NCBI RefSeq assembly: GCF_000801105.2
Contig: NC_079511.1
Location: forward strand, 12,268,784 to 12,332,783
Length of the DNA stretch: 64,000 nucleotides
Direction of reading: 5' to 3'
Source of the DNA: Raphanus sativus
Taxonomy: Eukaryota > Streptophyta > Magnoliopsida > Brassicales > Brassicaceae
Each line of letters opens with the position of its first letter. Position 1 is the first letter of the stretch. The translations under genes were made by a program, and so were the position numbers. Under the pieces are notes generated by a model. The model did no database searches. It saw only the letters and a list, made by a program, of their open reading frames with translations, and was not told the origin of the DNA. This document shows, one piece after another, positions 12,194 to 24,371 of the stretch.

Positions 12194-14132
12194 TATCAAA
12201 ATCATATTAAAAAAATTAAATAACAGATTCTAATATTTAAATATTAAATATCTTAATATAAAATAAAGATATAAGTTACAAAATTTGTTTTTAAAACGAA
12301 TTCCGGTTTCCAAATAGAATCGCAAGTTTCGAAAGTAGAAATACAAGTTTACATTGAGTTTTTAAAATAAAATTTAAAAAACTAGTTTTTAATGAGTTTT
12401 CAAAAGATTCTAAAAATTCTGATTCCAAAACAATTTTGACATGAAACAGATCTTCATCCGAATTTCTATACAACCTACTAAGATAAATCTTGTGTTAATC
12501 TCCAAGGTTTAAGCATCTCTCCTTTTGTCTCAAATATTTCATGACGGAGAATAAGAAAGTCACTTTGAGTTTGGGTTGAACAAACGATAACTATAACAAA
12601 ATGTAACTATGTAAATTAAATAGAGAACTGAAACTTGACATTAAGATTTAGCATGGGCTAAACATGTAATTAACTAATTGCGTAGGAGTTACAAAAAGGA
12701 AGAAAATTAAAATTAAAAATAAAAGTTGTTAAGAGGGTTTCTTTCTTTCTTAGTTTTTACCCCCACCAACCAAAAGGAGGAAGATGAAGGTGGAACGTGA
12801 AATAAACTCAATTCTATATTCTTAAAGATTTAATTAAAGTGAATGATTAAGCTTAAGGGAATCATTATCGTTACAAAAAGGCAAGAAAAAGCTTTAGGGA
12901 ATAATTATGATTGCAAGGTAGGAAGATCACCAAAATTGAACTGCTCCCTGCTTCTAGACGCTTTTCTTGTTTCTTTTGGCTCTTCTATTCTCATATTTTA
13001 ACCACGTCGAACCCACAACTACAGTTGTTTTTATATAAATTAATTATTGGACCCGTCGATCCAGATAAAACACTAATATAGATCACGAGAAATCATAAGA
13101 GGTTCATCAACTCTATATCTCAATATCTACGGGAACTCAACCAATATGAGGAGGTTTTTTACTTACGGGCTTGAACTAATCTTGGCTCAAATATAATGCT
13201 ATAGAACATGCTAACAGAAAAGTGTAGAATTTTCAAGATCTCTTATGATATTGGCCCTGGATATTGGGTTATGGCACTTGGGAACTTTACCAACATACAA
13301 CTTGAGTATGGATCGACGAGGTGAACAAGAGAAGTTGTATGTCTTCAAAATATACTACTATATGATATAAGATGGTGTACGATTTATATTCCATCAAAGT
13401 TTGCAAAAGTGCAAGTATACAATATATCAGGTCCCGCAGATCTTATGGCAAGTGGGATATTTCGAAAAAGTGTGGGTACAACCACAAAAGCTTATTTGAA
13501 GATTTCACCCAAAGCAAAAGAAGAAAAAGTAGTGAAAAAGAAACACATTTAAGAATTAAAAATAGTAGCGGAATAGTAGAGGAAAGTTTTCGTTTGGAGT
13601 ATCAATATTTGATGTGAAAAGAAAACATAGCCATGAATTCGTTAATATGCCTTAATTCAAGTACAATTAAGTGCAATAAAATAAAACAGAAGGAAATTTG
13701 CCCCATTTTCGTTTTATATTTGTCACAATATATTTTACATAATGTTTTCCTAGACAATGCGACTTGCTTGCTGCAACTCCCTTGTTATTCCTAGTTGTAG
13801 TATATTCTAGATTAAACACCGAATCACAAGTCATTGACTTGGGACAGATGAAAGACAGGTCTATGCTATTCACCTTATCCGGGTAAAATAGATTAAGCCA
13901 CTAATGAAATTTTAACTATGGTTGACCAAAGATAACCAATTGAAATTAGAACCAATACACTTTTTTAAAAAAAATCGAAACAAAAAACAATATAATATCT
14001 TCCAAATTCATAACTTTGTTTTGTCTATATACATCATTCAGAGATTTTAAATTCAAAAGATTTTGTTGTAAGATAACAACGTAGAATATTTTTTCCCTAA
14101 CATATATTCCTCACCTTAGTTCTATACTGTAT
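12194..14132. other. Gene-free AT-rich interval
   Basis: No recognisable gene. Short open frames such as the one at 13372-13617 have no domain, no neighbours supporting them and biased AT-rich codons. Mobile-element decay is likely, but no boundaries could be placed. Confidence 0.5.
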
Positions 14133-14148
14133 AAACTTTTGGCAAGTT

Positions 14149-15023
14149 AGACAGACATGTTACTTAACTTCTCTTAATTAAGTTAAACTATCCGGACTCT
14201 AGAATCCTCTATTTTGCTCCAGAGCTTCCGTTGTGTTATCTCGTTTCCGGCCGGCGGTTTAGGCTTTCTCGCCACCGCCGGTCCGGCCAAAGTTTGTGTT
14301 TTATTTTTCTGTGTTCGGTTTCGGCTGTAGCTTAGGTTTTATGTCGACATATCACCGATTACGGTGGTTGTCGTTTTACTCTGCTCCCGGCTATGCATCT
14401 TCTTCTTCGGTGGTGGTCCGGCTATGGTTTTCCGGGAGATGATGGCTCACCTGCGTCTCGCCGGCTATTGACTATGGGGCCGAGCCGTTTCTTCGTCGGT
14501 TGTGGTCGCGGGCTCTTGATTCTCGTGGAAGTGTTCGAGCTGTTTGGTGTTCCTTGCAGTGATTAGTGGCTGAATTCAGAGGAGCAATCGAGTGAAGCTC
14601 TCTGAAGATCGGGCCGGAGTATGAAAGACGCCGAATCCTATACGTTCAATACGGTGGTCGTGGGTGTGTGTCCCGGTGAATCCAGAGATTTGTGTTCTGT
14701 TTGTTACAGCGTTGACTTCTATCTGGGGATGGAGCAGGTGTTTCGCGATTCGGTGAAGTAACGGACGTCGGTCCCGGTGGCAATCTCCAGCTGTTCGAGA
14801 TGGCGAAGCTTCAGCAACCGACACGCGGCTTCTCGGTGTTGTGGTTTAGACACGTGGAGCGGTGCGTTGTGCGTTGTGCGGTGAAGTGGGCTCTCGGTTT
14901 TCCGTGTTGGGTTGGAGTATAGTTTTGTGTTTGTTGGTTTTAGGTTTGGTTTTTCGAATTTGGGCCTTTTTGGGCTTTGTACTTTGGTTTTCTTTGTTTA
15001 ATAATATTATAGATGGAAAAAAA
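14149..15023 (+). mobile_element. GC-rich poly(A) retroposon, copy A
   Basis: An 875-bp insertion flanked by a perfect 16-bp target duplication AAACTTTTGGCAAGTT (14133-14148 and 15024-15039). It ends in TTTAATAATATTATAGATGG plus an A run (from 15017). It is GC-rich compared with its surroundings and has no long reading frame. The hairpin arms are 14247-14257 (CCGGCCGGCGG) and 14275-14286 (CCGCCGGTCCGG). The poly(A) end and long target duplication imply mobilisation by LINE reverse transcriptase. The family is not one I can name. Confidence 0.8.
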
Positions 15024-15039
15024 AAACTTTTGGCAAGTT

Positions 15040-15570
15040 CATTGTTTCTTGTCATAACATATAGTTTGAGGAATGAGTCCATACAATGAAGGGTGGCCAA
15101 CTACTCCTAATAACCGTTACCATAACGGTTAGAAATGTATAGTGCTTCCCCATATGATCCATACACACGATACAATGCCAAGTTATCTTCACACAAATCT
15201 TGCGCCCACATGAAATTACCATTCTTTCCTTTCCAGCTTTCTTGATAAAATACGAAATAGAATATAAAGTTATTTAGTTGTCACCAACGCTAATGCTTAT
15301 AGTTACACAATTAGTGGTTCGACAACATATATAGCGTGTATAGAGATAGCGTGGTATATTTAATTATTTATGTGGAAACTATTTTTTTTTAGCAAATGTG
15401 GAAACAATATACTTCAGATTTGGTTTTCAGAATTTTAGTTAAATCTGTATGTTGATGACAAAATGGAAAATTCAGATTCTTTTGTAAAAAAAGTTTATTT
15501 ATTGCATCTACTTTAAATATACAGTAGATAATAAAACAATGGATTGGTGTCACTCAATATATAATATAAA
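15040..15570. other. AT-rich spacer between retroposon copies A and E
   Basis: No gene or clear element boundary seen. Confidence 0.5.
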
Positions 15571-15586
15571 TATATACTTCTTACAT

Positions 15587-16383
15587 TTTTTTTTTCATCT
15601 AATGATATTATAAAAGGCTAAGAAGCCCAGCCCAGTACAAAAGCCCAAAAATGGGCAATCCACAAAACTAACAAAAAAGTCCACACAATGGCCGAAAAAT
15701 CCGAACCCAACAATGGCCCAAAAGAAGAAACCTTGTGGTCGAAACGCGTCACGCACACCGCGTAATGGGACACGCGTTAAAATTAACTTCGCCCCTGAAC
15801 ACGTGTGGAGACCTCAGAACCGAGGCGAACACGTCACCGCTCCACCGTGTCGACACCACCAAAGCTTCACCGGCGCCGGAGAAAGCCTTCGTCACTTCAC
15901 CGGAACACCGAAACACCGCCAGAGCAAGAATCCGGCCCACTCAATTCCTCCTCTTCGCCTGGCCTCGTTGTAACGGAGAGTTTCATCGGGCCAATCCCTA
16001 GATCTCATCCCGAGCCACCGAAGTCCACATCTTCACCCAAGCCACCACCGAGCCACCGTCAGGACACCGAGAGAATTCAACCAAAGCCACCGTCAACGAA
16101 GAATCGAACGACGCATAGGCTTAAATCCGACCGTTCACCTCAAAAGAGAGAGAGGCGCAACGTCAGAACCCAAACCGATCGCCCACCAAGTATAAGATGC
16201 GACGCCGGAAGCTTGAGCCGGACGACCACCGAAGTACAGGTGCATCGCCGGAGACAAAAACGGCTACACAGCTCAAAGACCACCGTGCACCGTAAGCAAA
16301 AAGAAAAGGAACCACCGCGATTTATCTCTTTCTCTGTCAAAAATCTAGAGAGAAGGAAGAGAGAAATCTACCATTCCTTCTTT
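15587..16383 (-). mobile_element. GC-rich poly(A) retroposon, copy E
   Basis: A 797-bp insertion in reverse orientation, flanked by a perfect 16-bp duplication TATATACTTCTTACAT (15571-15586 and 16384-16399). Read on the minus strand it ends TATAATATCATTAGATG plus an A run, matching the 3' end of the other copies, and carries the GGGCTGGGCTT motif shortly before it. Its middle resembles copy D (GGTGAACGGTCGG, then a GACGGTGGCTTTGG-like stretch). The 5' hairpin of copies A-D is not evident, so it may be a subfamily. Open frames across it, up to 214 codons, are overlapping in several frames and look like chance in GC-rich DNA. Confidence 0.8.
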
Positions 16384-16399
16384 TATATACTTCTTACAT

Positions 16400-17512
16400 A
16401 TATAAATATTAATACATATACAAGCCGTATTTTAGAACAAATGATATGACAATTCACTATTATGACTCAAATGTTCCTTCCTTGGATGAATTGAGGAAGC
16501 AAAAACAAAAACACACGAAAGAGTACAGCAGCTGTTTAAGTTGAATCTCGTGTTTTGCTTTCGAATAAACTAACATCGAGATTGCATGCAGCAGTCCCTA
16601 TGAATGTATGATAAGACACCGGTGCGATGTTTCCAACTTTGGCGTTGTCTCGGGAATACTCTCTTTTGTCCTTTTCATTTCTCTTTTCCTTTGGGCAACC
16701 CCCCCCCCCCCCCCCCCAAAAAACAAGAAAACGTGAGGGAAGTGAAATTATTTGGTTTCTAAGATAATGATCGATTTTTTAGAAAACGTTGATATTTTGT
16801 TTGTTATTGTCCAAAAATCTGAAAGCTTTTCGTTAACTCCTCAACTATTTTGTTCGGTTCAAATGTATTATAAATGATTTGCTTTCCTTAATGGCAAAGC
16901 TGACAAAATGAGTACAAACATTTTTATGGGTTAGTAGAAAAACTTTAGAAACCAAAAAAAAAAAGAGGAGAAATAACTAATATTAATACTAATACCAAAC
17001 TAAGACCATCTCTAATGTAGATAAATAAAACAATGGTTTTTAAAATAGAATAGTTTGATGCAATGTATTTTTCTATAATAGTATTACTCTAGATATAGAA
17101 TAAAAGTAAAAATTGTTATTTTTTCTCCTAATTATAGAGGAAAAAATACCAATATCTATTATAGACAAAAATAATAATGAGTTAACAGATTTTTAGAAAT
17201 AGTAAAAAGAATTTAAAGAAAGTGAATGCTATTAAAGTGCAATTCTAATGATGCTGCTCTTATTCGTCTGTAACTTCGATCGCACGTTAAAAGTACCACA
17301 CTCACAATGTTTGGATACTGTTTCCTGTAAAATTAATGAAGATTTTAATTACTTCTTTTTATAAATTATGACACAAAAATAACATTTCAGACCATTTTAG
17401 TATTTTTGTTGTTGTTAATCTACTAACACATCATTCGAAACAGTAATCTTAAAATGAATTAATATTAGCAAGGTTAGAACAATAGTTACGTCCGGCCATG
17501 AACTTAGGTTTG
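16400..17512. other. Gene-free spacer with C homopolymer and a probable MITE remnant
   Basis: A run of about 18 C residues sits at 16700-16717 next to an A run. About 16999-17263 begins AAGACCATCTCTAATG and ends with a loosely inverted copy (ATTCTAATGATGCTGCTCTT), suggesting an old MITE. No gene seen. Confidence 0.4.
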
Positions 17513-17515
17513 TTA

Positions 17516-17780
17516 GGGCATCAGCATTGATAAACCTGTGGGGCTCGATTCCCTAGATTCTTTTTTTATTATTTTATTTGTTTTTTCGTTTGATTTTAAA
17601 AAAAAAATTAATAACATATCAATCGCGGACCGCCACGCATTGTGGGGCTCGCGAAACAGTCAAGACACGGGTTCACTGAGGCGAATCTCTGCGATACGGG
17701 TTCATCAATTTCGAATATTTTAATATTTTTTTTTTGGATTCCGTGTGAAATTTTCACATGAACCTTTGATGCTCTTGCTC
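17516..17780. mobile_element. Tourist/Harbinger-like MITE
   Basis: A 265-bp element with TTA on both sides (17513-17515 and 17781-17783) and imperfect inverted ends: the left is GGGCATCAGCATTGATAAACC, in part, and the right reversed is GAGCAAGAGCATCAAAGGTTC, in part. The three-base TTA duplication is typical of PIF/Harbinger elements. A related sequence (CAATCGCG...GTCCGCAAACAG) occurs near 41065-41110. Confidence 0.5.
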
Positions 17781-17789
17781 TTAGGGTTT

Positions 17790-18498
17790 AAATGAACATA
17801 CGTACAGGAAAAACTTCGCCGTGTTGTTGTCTTCCGGCCGACGGGTGGGCTCCCACAGCTACCGTCGGTCCGGCTTTAGCTTTAGTTTAATCTTTAGTTT
17901 GTGTTTTTTTGTTGTTTTCTTTGTTTCGATCGGGAGGAGGAGAGGCTATCGGGTGTCTTCTCCCGTTGTTTAAGTGTTGTTTTTGACTCCGGGATGATGT
18001 GGTTTCTTTAATCAGTTGTCGCCGGCTTATGACCCCGAGGGGTAAAGGCTCACGAAGCTTTGCGTCGCCAGCTTTTGAAACAAGATCTGTTGAGGTGGTG
18101 AAGGAGGCAAATCGCGTCTGAGATTGAAGGCGTCCGTGTGTTTTTACCGGCGGATAGGGATGAGATCTTGGGACAGACCTGAAGATGCTCTCCCTGAAAA
18201 GAGTCACAGCCAGAAAAATGATGGGTAATCGATGACTCCGGGGAGCTCCGGCGAAACTACTGGTGGTTTTCGTCTCTTCCGGTGATGTCTAGGGTTGTGG
18301 GTCACCGAGTAGTGACCGGAAGACGCGTGCCTAGGTGATGAGTCTGGTTGTGACACGTGGTTCGTGTGGTGTCACTTAGATTTGGAGAATGGGCTTCAGA
18401 CCCAATGTTTTCTCTATCAGTTTGTCCTTTGTTGGATTTGTATGTTTTGTTTTACTGGGCTTTTGACCCATTAATAATATATTACTAGATGGAAAAAA
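17790..18498 (+). mobile_element. GC-rich poly(A) retroposon, copy B
   Basis: Same family as A, C and D: hairpin arms at 17834-17844 (CCGGCCGACGG) and 17862-17873 (CCGTCGGTCCGG), an inner GTGGGCTCCCAC palindrome, and the 3' end TTAATAATATATTACTAGATGG plus A run in part. No convincing target duplication was found, so the left boundary is approximate. It may be 5' truncated or have lost a flank. Confidence 0.65.
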
Positions 18499-19000
18499 AT
18501 GATATGTTATCTTATCTAGGGCAATAAAACATTTTTTTTGGCAACAAGAAAACAAAATTGAAAATATCACAAAAGAAAAGACAACTTGGAGTTAGTATTG
18601 AGTGAGATTGGCATGCATTATCTAATAATTACACAACCAAAATACTACTCCACGTATCATTAATTTTTGGCTTATCAACAATTTGATCTCATATTTTTTT
18701 GATAAAAATCTCATATCTTTATACTATATTTTGATAGGGATGAGCTTATTTCATGTTTCTTTTTTCATGTTTGCTTGTTCATAAATCAAGAAATAATGAC
18801 TCGTGTTCATTAATTACTATCTAAGTACATACAAATGGCAAATCTCATACACCACATTTATTATTTGTGGATCTCGTTGTTGGGGAAATGGTACCCTTTA
18901 ATATCTCACAAATTTTACTGCAAGATCTAAAATATAGGTGTCTTAAATACTTAGCAATGATTTGTTTTTTTCTTTTGAATTGAGGAAGCCCTACAAAATT
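18499..19000. other. AT-rich spacer
   Basis: No gene or bounded element seen. Confidence 0.5.
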
Positions 19001-19017
19001 AAACATGTGTCGGGTGA

Positions 19018-19846
19018 CATGTTTTAGACTCTCTCTCTAGTTTTTCTCTCCAACCTCTCTCTACAAAACAAGCCGCCGTGAAATCTTGATTCCGGCCGAC
19101 GGGTGGGCTCTCACAGCCACCGTCGGTCCGGCTTACGTTTTTTTAGTTTTCTTTTCGGTTTTTCAGTTTAAATAGTATCGGCTCCGGGTTTTCCCGTTTT
19201 GCCTTCGGCGGCGTTCTTTTCCGATGAAGTCGTCCGGCTTTGACTCTGGCGTCGTCGCTTCTCTTCTGGTGATGACGGCCGGCTATAGGTGTTGTTCGAT
19301 GGAGGCTGTCTGTCTCGATTGCTATCGAGTGATATTCTCCGATGTCAGGGATGGTGAAGACGAAGACGGATGCGTTGCAGATGCATGCCGTGGAAGTGGA
19401 CCGATGAAGCGTCGTATTGTCTTGCGGCGGTTTTCATTCGGTGTCAGGCACCGATGCAACCCTATACCTCCAATACAGTCGTTGGAGGTGGGTTTCGTCG
19501 GCAAAGAGAACGGAGATGGAGTTTCTCCGATTTGGTTGGGTTCGATTCGGGAGGTCGGCGGCCGGATACTTTTCTCCGGCGTTTGGACCTCGATCTGGTG
19601 AAAAGGAGACGCGTGTTTCGAGCGGTGGTTGGAGTGGACACGTGGATGGTCACGGGAAGACTTCACACGCGTGGCAGAGTCACCGTTTTTTCCTTTCTAG
19701 TTTGGGCTGGGCCCAAGTTCATTTACCCTTCATGTCGGGTTTTTACTGTTGTAATCGGGCGTGATGGCTCTTCTGCTTTTGTTTAGTTTGGGCTGGGCTC
19801 AATGTTTGGACCTTGATCTTAATAATATTTTCATAGATGGAAAAAA
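19018..19846 (+). mobile_element. GC-rich poly(A) retroposon, copy C
   Basis: An 829-bp insertion flanked by a perfect 17-bp duplication AAACATGTGTCGGGTGA (19001-19017 and 19847-19863, overlapping the A tail). Hairpin arms are 19092-19102 (CCGGCCGACGG) and 19120-19131 (CCGTCGGTCCGG). It ends TTAATAATATTTTCATAGATGG plus A run, in part. It contains several overlapping open frames of 100-140 codons on both strands, none with a recognisable domain; these look like a by-product of base composition. Confidence 0.82.
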
Positions 19847-20024
19847 AAACATGTGTCGGGTGAAGTTTCTGTAGTGTTGTTTTAAAAATATATAGTATTG
19901 AAATTTGTATCTATCTTATTAACAGAGAAATTTATTATATTCCTAGAGATTTTATTAATGACTTTTTAGTCTTTTTCTATTTATACTACTCAAGTCAACT
20001 AATACACTTATTCATACAAATATA

Positions 20025-20251
20025 CTCCCTCCGTTTCATATTATTTGTCGTTCTAAGTCTTTGCACACAGATTAATAAAATATTTAATTTTATATATTTC
20101 CAAAATAAAAATACTATTACCAATACACATAAACCAATATAAAAATAGAATAGAGAATATTTAAATAAATTTTACATTGAAAACCGAAAACGACACTTAT
20201 TTTGAAACAAAAATTTTGCTCTAGAACGACAATAATTTGAAACGGAGAGAG
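20025..20251. mobile_element. Stowaway-like MITE
   Basis: A 227-bp element bounded by TA on each side (20023-20024 and 20252-20253). Its inverted ends are CTCCCTCCGTTTC and, reversed on the right, CTCTCTCCGTTTC. This end sequence and the TA target are the hallmark of Stowaway (Tc1/mariner) MITEs. No coding capacity. Confidence 0.85.
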
Positions 20252-20561
20252 TATTTATTAACATGTTCACATATTTCTAACATTAAACAGCCGGGAAATC
20301 TTAGATTCTAAACCAAAAAAAGCAAGCTTCTCTTAAATTCCGTGAACATTAAATCAATTATTAGTTCCATAATTTCATAAAAATTAACATTTTCACACAA
20401 ATTAAAAAGAATAATTGAAATACATTTAAGTTCTTATTAATTAAACATATGCACCCAATAGTATTTAAGATAAATAAAATTATTTATAAAATCAACGCAT
20501 TTGTAATTAATATTAAAGTAAAAGTTACATTGGAATTTTAAAATAACTCTATTTTATAACA

Positions 20562-20648
20562 AGAAAAATATGAAAATAACACTTAATAAAAAACAGAGGA
20601 AGCGGAAAAATATGAAAATAACACTTAATAAAAAACAGAGGAAGCATG
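20562..20648. repeat. Tandem duplication, about 42-bp unit, two copies
   Basis: A unit containing AATATGAAAATAACACTTAA and AACAGAGGAAGC occurs twice in direct succession. The copies are almost identical, so the duplication is recent. Confidence 0.8.
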
Positions 20649-21987
20649 ATTTAAGTACCTTTCAATCTACATATTCGTATTACTAAACAAGAATTATAAC
20701 ATGAGACTAGAGATATTAGTTCTAATAATAATCAATTATGTAGAGCAATATATTCTGTATTTTAAATTAGTTATACCTTATATAATTCAGTTTTATGATA
20801 ATAAGATTATTAATATTAAATATGTAGATAAAATTTTGTAATTATAAATATAAAAATGTCAAACAGTGTAACAGCTTTACAATCTATAATTATTATTTTA
20901 TCTTTATAAAATGTATGTAGTTTCCAAATTAAAATAAAATTTAATATTTTCAAAATATAATGTATGAAAACTATAAAATTGAAAATATTTATATGTTTTA
21001 AGAGTATTTTCTATTTTTATTCCCAATAATGAAGTTAATATAGCAATATATATATATATATATATTAATAACAATGTAAATTACCTATAAACATAGAAAT
21101 AATTTTATATTAAAAGACATAAGAATGTTGAAGTGTTAGAATGAGTTTATTTAAAACATAACATCAAAACATAAATAATTTATTTAAAATGTTATAATAT
21201 ATATACTAAAATAAACATTTGCGGATATAACAAAAAATGATCAAATGGAAAATGGTTTACATATTATATCATTCTTGTTGACTAAAATTAATTAATAATA
21301 TGAGTAACCAATACCATAGAAATAGATAAATAATTTATCTTAAATGTGACACATAAAAATAAATAATTACTTACATGGTCTTGCATTGATAAAAAAATTA
21401 ACGTCTAATAAAAATTAAAATTCAAAACCAAAAATTAATCCAAATTGAAATAAATTAAAAGACACTAAATCAAAATAGAAAAGACATAAATATTTAAATG
21501 GATCCTAAATTTATATATCTAAAGAGTTGAGATAAAAAAAAGAATGGATGTCGATCTATTATCCAAAATAAAAATACATATTTAAAATATTATTTATATA
21601 TAAATTAAAATAAAATAACCAGATTACAATATCTTAGCTTTTTTACAATATATTAGTTATGTTTTTTATAAAATATATATTAGTTATGTTTAGACGGAAA
21701 TAACTAAAATCAATCTAAATATATAGCTGCTACATAGACACATATATATGATCTATGTTAGATATAGACAGTAAAATAACTTGAAGTTTAAAACTACTAA
21801 ACTTCATTTGTATTGTATCTTTCTTTTCCCCGCAAATCATGTCTTATTGCAGCAACTTATGTAAACCGTTGTATAATTAAACCCTTTGGCAGAAACTTGT
21901 ATAAAAGCAAGAACCAAAGTGCAGACATAAATTGCAATCTAACGAGATTCATCAACATGTCTATGTTTTCAGACTTTAATGAAAACA
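20649..21987. other. Very AT-rich gene-free interval
   Basis: No gene seen. Includes an (AT)n run at about 21048-21065. Confidence 0.5.
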
Positions 21988-22200
21988 CTAGATTTTGAAG
22001 GGCGGGTATATTTTTGTTTTACATTTTTTTCAGAAATTTTAATTTCATGTTTGTGTATTCTTTGTAAATCTATTTGTGTTTTCTGTGATCATATTTGTGT
22101 AAATATTACTTTTTAAAAAGTTAAGTAAAAGATTTTGATAGTTATATTGAATTTGTGATTTTTCATAACTATAAACACTTCTATCATAGTCATTTCGTAT
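21988..22200 (-). mobile_element. Decayed Helitron 3' end (minus orientation)
   Basis: On the minus strand the sequence reads ...ATACCCGCCCTTCAAAATCTAG, ending at 21988 and followed by T. This resembles the intact end at 58870-58900, but one arm of the terminal hairpin is lost. Upstream of it, minus-strand sequence related to that of the 58.8-kb copy (ACACAAATATGATCACAGAAAACACAAAT, in part) supports a shared family. The 5' end was not located, so the right limit is arbitrary. Confidence 0.5.
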
Positions 22201-23508
22201 ATTAATTGTACTTTATTTCTAACAGCTATAAATTTTTATTTTTCTTAAATAACAAAGTAATATTATTTTTGATCCACGTTTTCAAAGTGCAATTTATCTG
22301 CCGAAACAAATTAAATTTATTGAATATAAATTTATATTTCTGACTATTTATTTACATTTAAATGTTACAAAGAAAGCATTATATATGTGAATATTATAAT
22401 AGGTTTAACGTTTTAATAAAAATAATTTTGATGATGAAATATATAATCAGGTTTAAATAAAATCAGAATATTGTGGTATTTATTAGCATTTTGAATTATT
22501 CACGCAATTAAATATTCGTACTCGAAAAACCAATATAGAATCTATCCCATAAGTCTAGGCATCGAATCTGATTAAATTGGACCTATATATTAAAATATTA
22601 ATTTATTATATTTATCCAAATTTTGCTAAATTTAATTTATGATATAGTTTTAGTATATTTTCATATATGATATGAATCCACGGCACCAGTGGTAAATCTA
22701 GTGATCTACATTGAATTCAGTTTAGATTTTGAATTAAAATTATAAAATTTCTATTTAGAAATCCCATACGATTAAAAACCATCAAATTTTCATTTATCCG
22801 TGATTTTGTAATGGTTGACCCGAAAAATTGAGATAAATTTAATTATCTTTTAATTATTTAATTTCATGATAATTATTATTTATCGGCAAAATCCTAATTT
22901 TGTAGATATATTAGTTAAATAAATTTGTATTTCATGAATTGAAATAAAAATCTAATTATTTTTATTTTATATTAACTTTTTCAATGGTAAATAATATTAT
23001 ATTAATTATTTATTTTATTAAAAGGTCAGGGTTAGTATATATAAAGCATAAACTTATATTTTAAATATTAGTAGTCATAATAGTAAGAATAAAGGTGGTT
23101 ATTAATTTGGATTAATTAATGTATTATTGTTGATTAATAACATATATTTTCCGTAACAAAATGTGCATATATTTTCAAAAAAGTGCTGTAATTATTATAC
23201 ATATTTAAATTGACATATATCAATAATTTATTTGTACATTTTCATAAATGTTGCAGTTATGGATCTTAGAATATATGAATTAAATGAAAACAGTTATAAA
23301 ATATTTGGTTTTTTTTTAATAAGTCCCGACCATTATGGAGTTAAAAGGTGGTTAGAAAATATTTATTTAGATTCAGTTATAGAATATATTGTTTTTTTAT
23401 TGTGGAAAAAATAATTGTTCGACATAACCCCATATCAATTGGACATGTTGAAGAATTAATAGTTTTGATTTTTTGGATAGAAGTACAATTAGTGCAAAAT
23501 CTAGGTGT
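22201..23508. other. Very AT-rich gene-free interval
   Basis: No gene, repeat boundary or RNA gene seen. Short open frames (for example 23232-23414) have no supporting features. Confidence 0.5.
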
Positions 23509-23510
23509 TA

Positions 23511-23762
23511 CTCCCTCTGTTCCTAAATGGAGGTTGTTCTAAAAAAATTTGATGTTCCAATATATAATATGTTTTTTTTTCTAGGTAATTTTTATTTTAT
23601 TAAAAATTGTGTGACCAATCATATTTAACAATCTATTTTATTATTGGGTTGACTATCATTAATTTATAGTTTTAACTCTATTTTCTAGACAAAAAGTGAT
23701 TTTGTCTTAATATGTGTATTTTAACCTAAACATCTTATATTTATATTTAGGAAGAGAGGGTG
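23511..23762. mobile_element. Stowaway-like MITE
   Basis: A 252-bp element with TA at each border (23509-23510 and 23763-23764). Its ends are CTCCCTCTGTTCCTAAATGG and, reversed on the right, CACCCTCTCTTCCTAAATAT. No coding capacity. Confidence 0.75.
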
Positions 23763-23939
23763 TACACGACTATAGAAACCAACCCTCTTAGTTTTTCATT
23801 CAAAAGAAAAAAGGAAAAGTCCTCTTAGTTCGATCCCGACACTCTCCACTCCATGGTCTTTAAAACAAGCACTACTGATTTACATAAAAAAAATCACTTC
23901 TGAGATTGACTCTTCCACGGTTGTTTTTAACTACAATTA

Positions 23940-24305
23940 GGGGGTGTATTAAATCTGAAATTTGAAGTGATTTGATTTTTAATGAGTTTTGAGATGATTG
24001 CAGGAGAATTAGAGAATTTGGTGTGACTTTGTTAAAACACTCTTAAATCTCATCTAAAACAGTGAGATTTGGATTTTTATTTTTATAACTAAGGAACTCT
24101 TCTCAAACACTCTAAAAATACTTAAAGGACTCTAAAATCTCCAACTTAAATTTTGTTCAATAACACTAGATTTCAGACTGTTTTATAAAATGTCAAGTTC
24201 AATAACACTGGATTTTAAAGTGTTTTTTAAAATCCACGTTTGAATAACAGTGGATTTATCATTTTAATACAAATCACTTAAAACTCTTAGTTGAATACAC
24301 CCTCC
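23940..24305. mobile_element. Tourist/Harbinger-like MITE
   Basis: A 366-bp element with TTA on both sides (23937-23939 and 24306-24308). Its inverted ends are GGGGGTGTATTAAAT and, reversed, GGAGGGTGTATTCAA. Subterminal AAGTGATTTG occurs on both arms. The interior has direct repeats of a GGATTT-containing unit. Confidence 0.75.
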
Positions 24306-24371
24306 TTAATTATTGTTTAAATAAAAAGATATATAATTAGTTACTTTTGTTGAGTATTAATCTATAAAGAT

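Noticed and set aside
13372..13617. 81-codon frame as a small gene
   Set aside because: No domain, no splice or promoter context, AT-driven codons.
15713..16449. Overlapping open frames up to 214 codons on both strands
   Set aside because: They lie inside retroposon copy E, in several frames at once, without domains or splice signals; base composition explains them.
16700..16717. C homopolymer as a functional element
   Set aside because: Long mononucleotide run, prone to assembly error; nothing around it suggests function.
19224..19786. Five overlapping frames of 63-138 codons
   Set aside because: Inside retroposon copy C; no frame is conserved between copies A-D.
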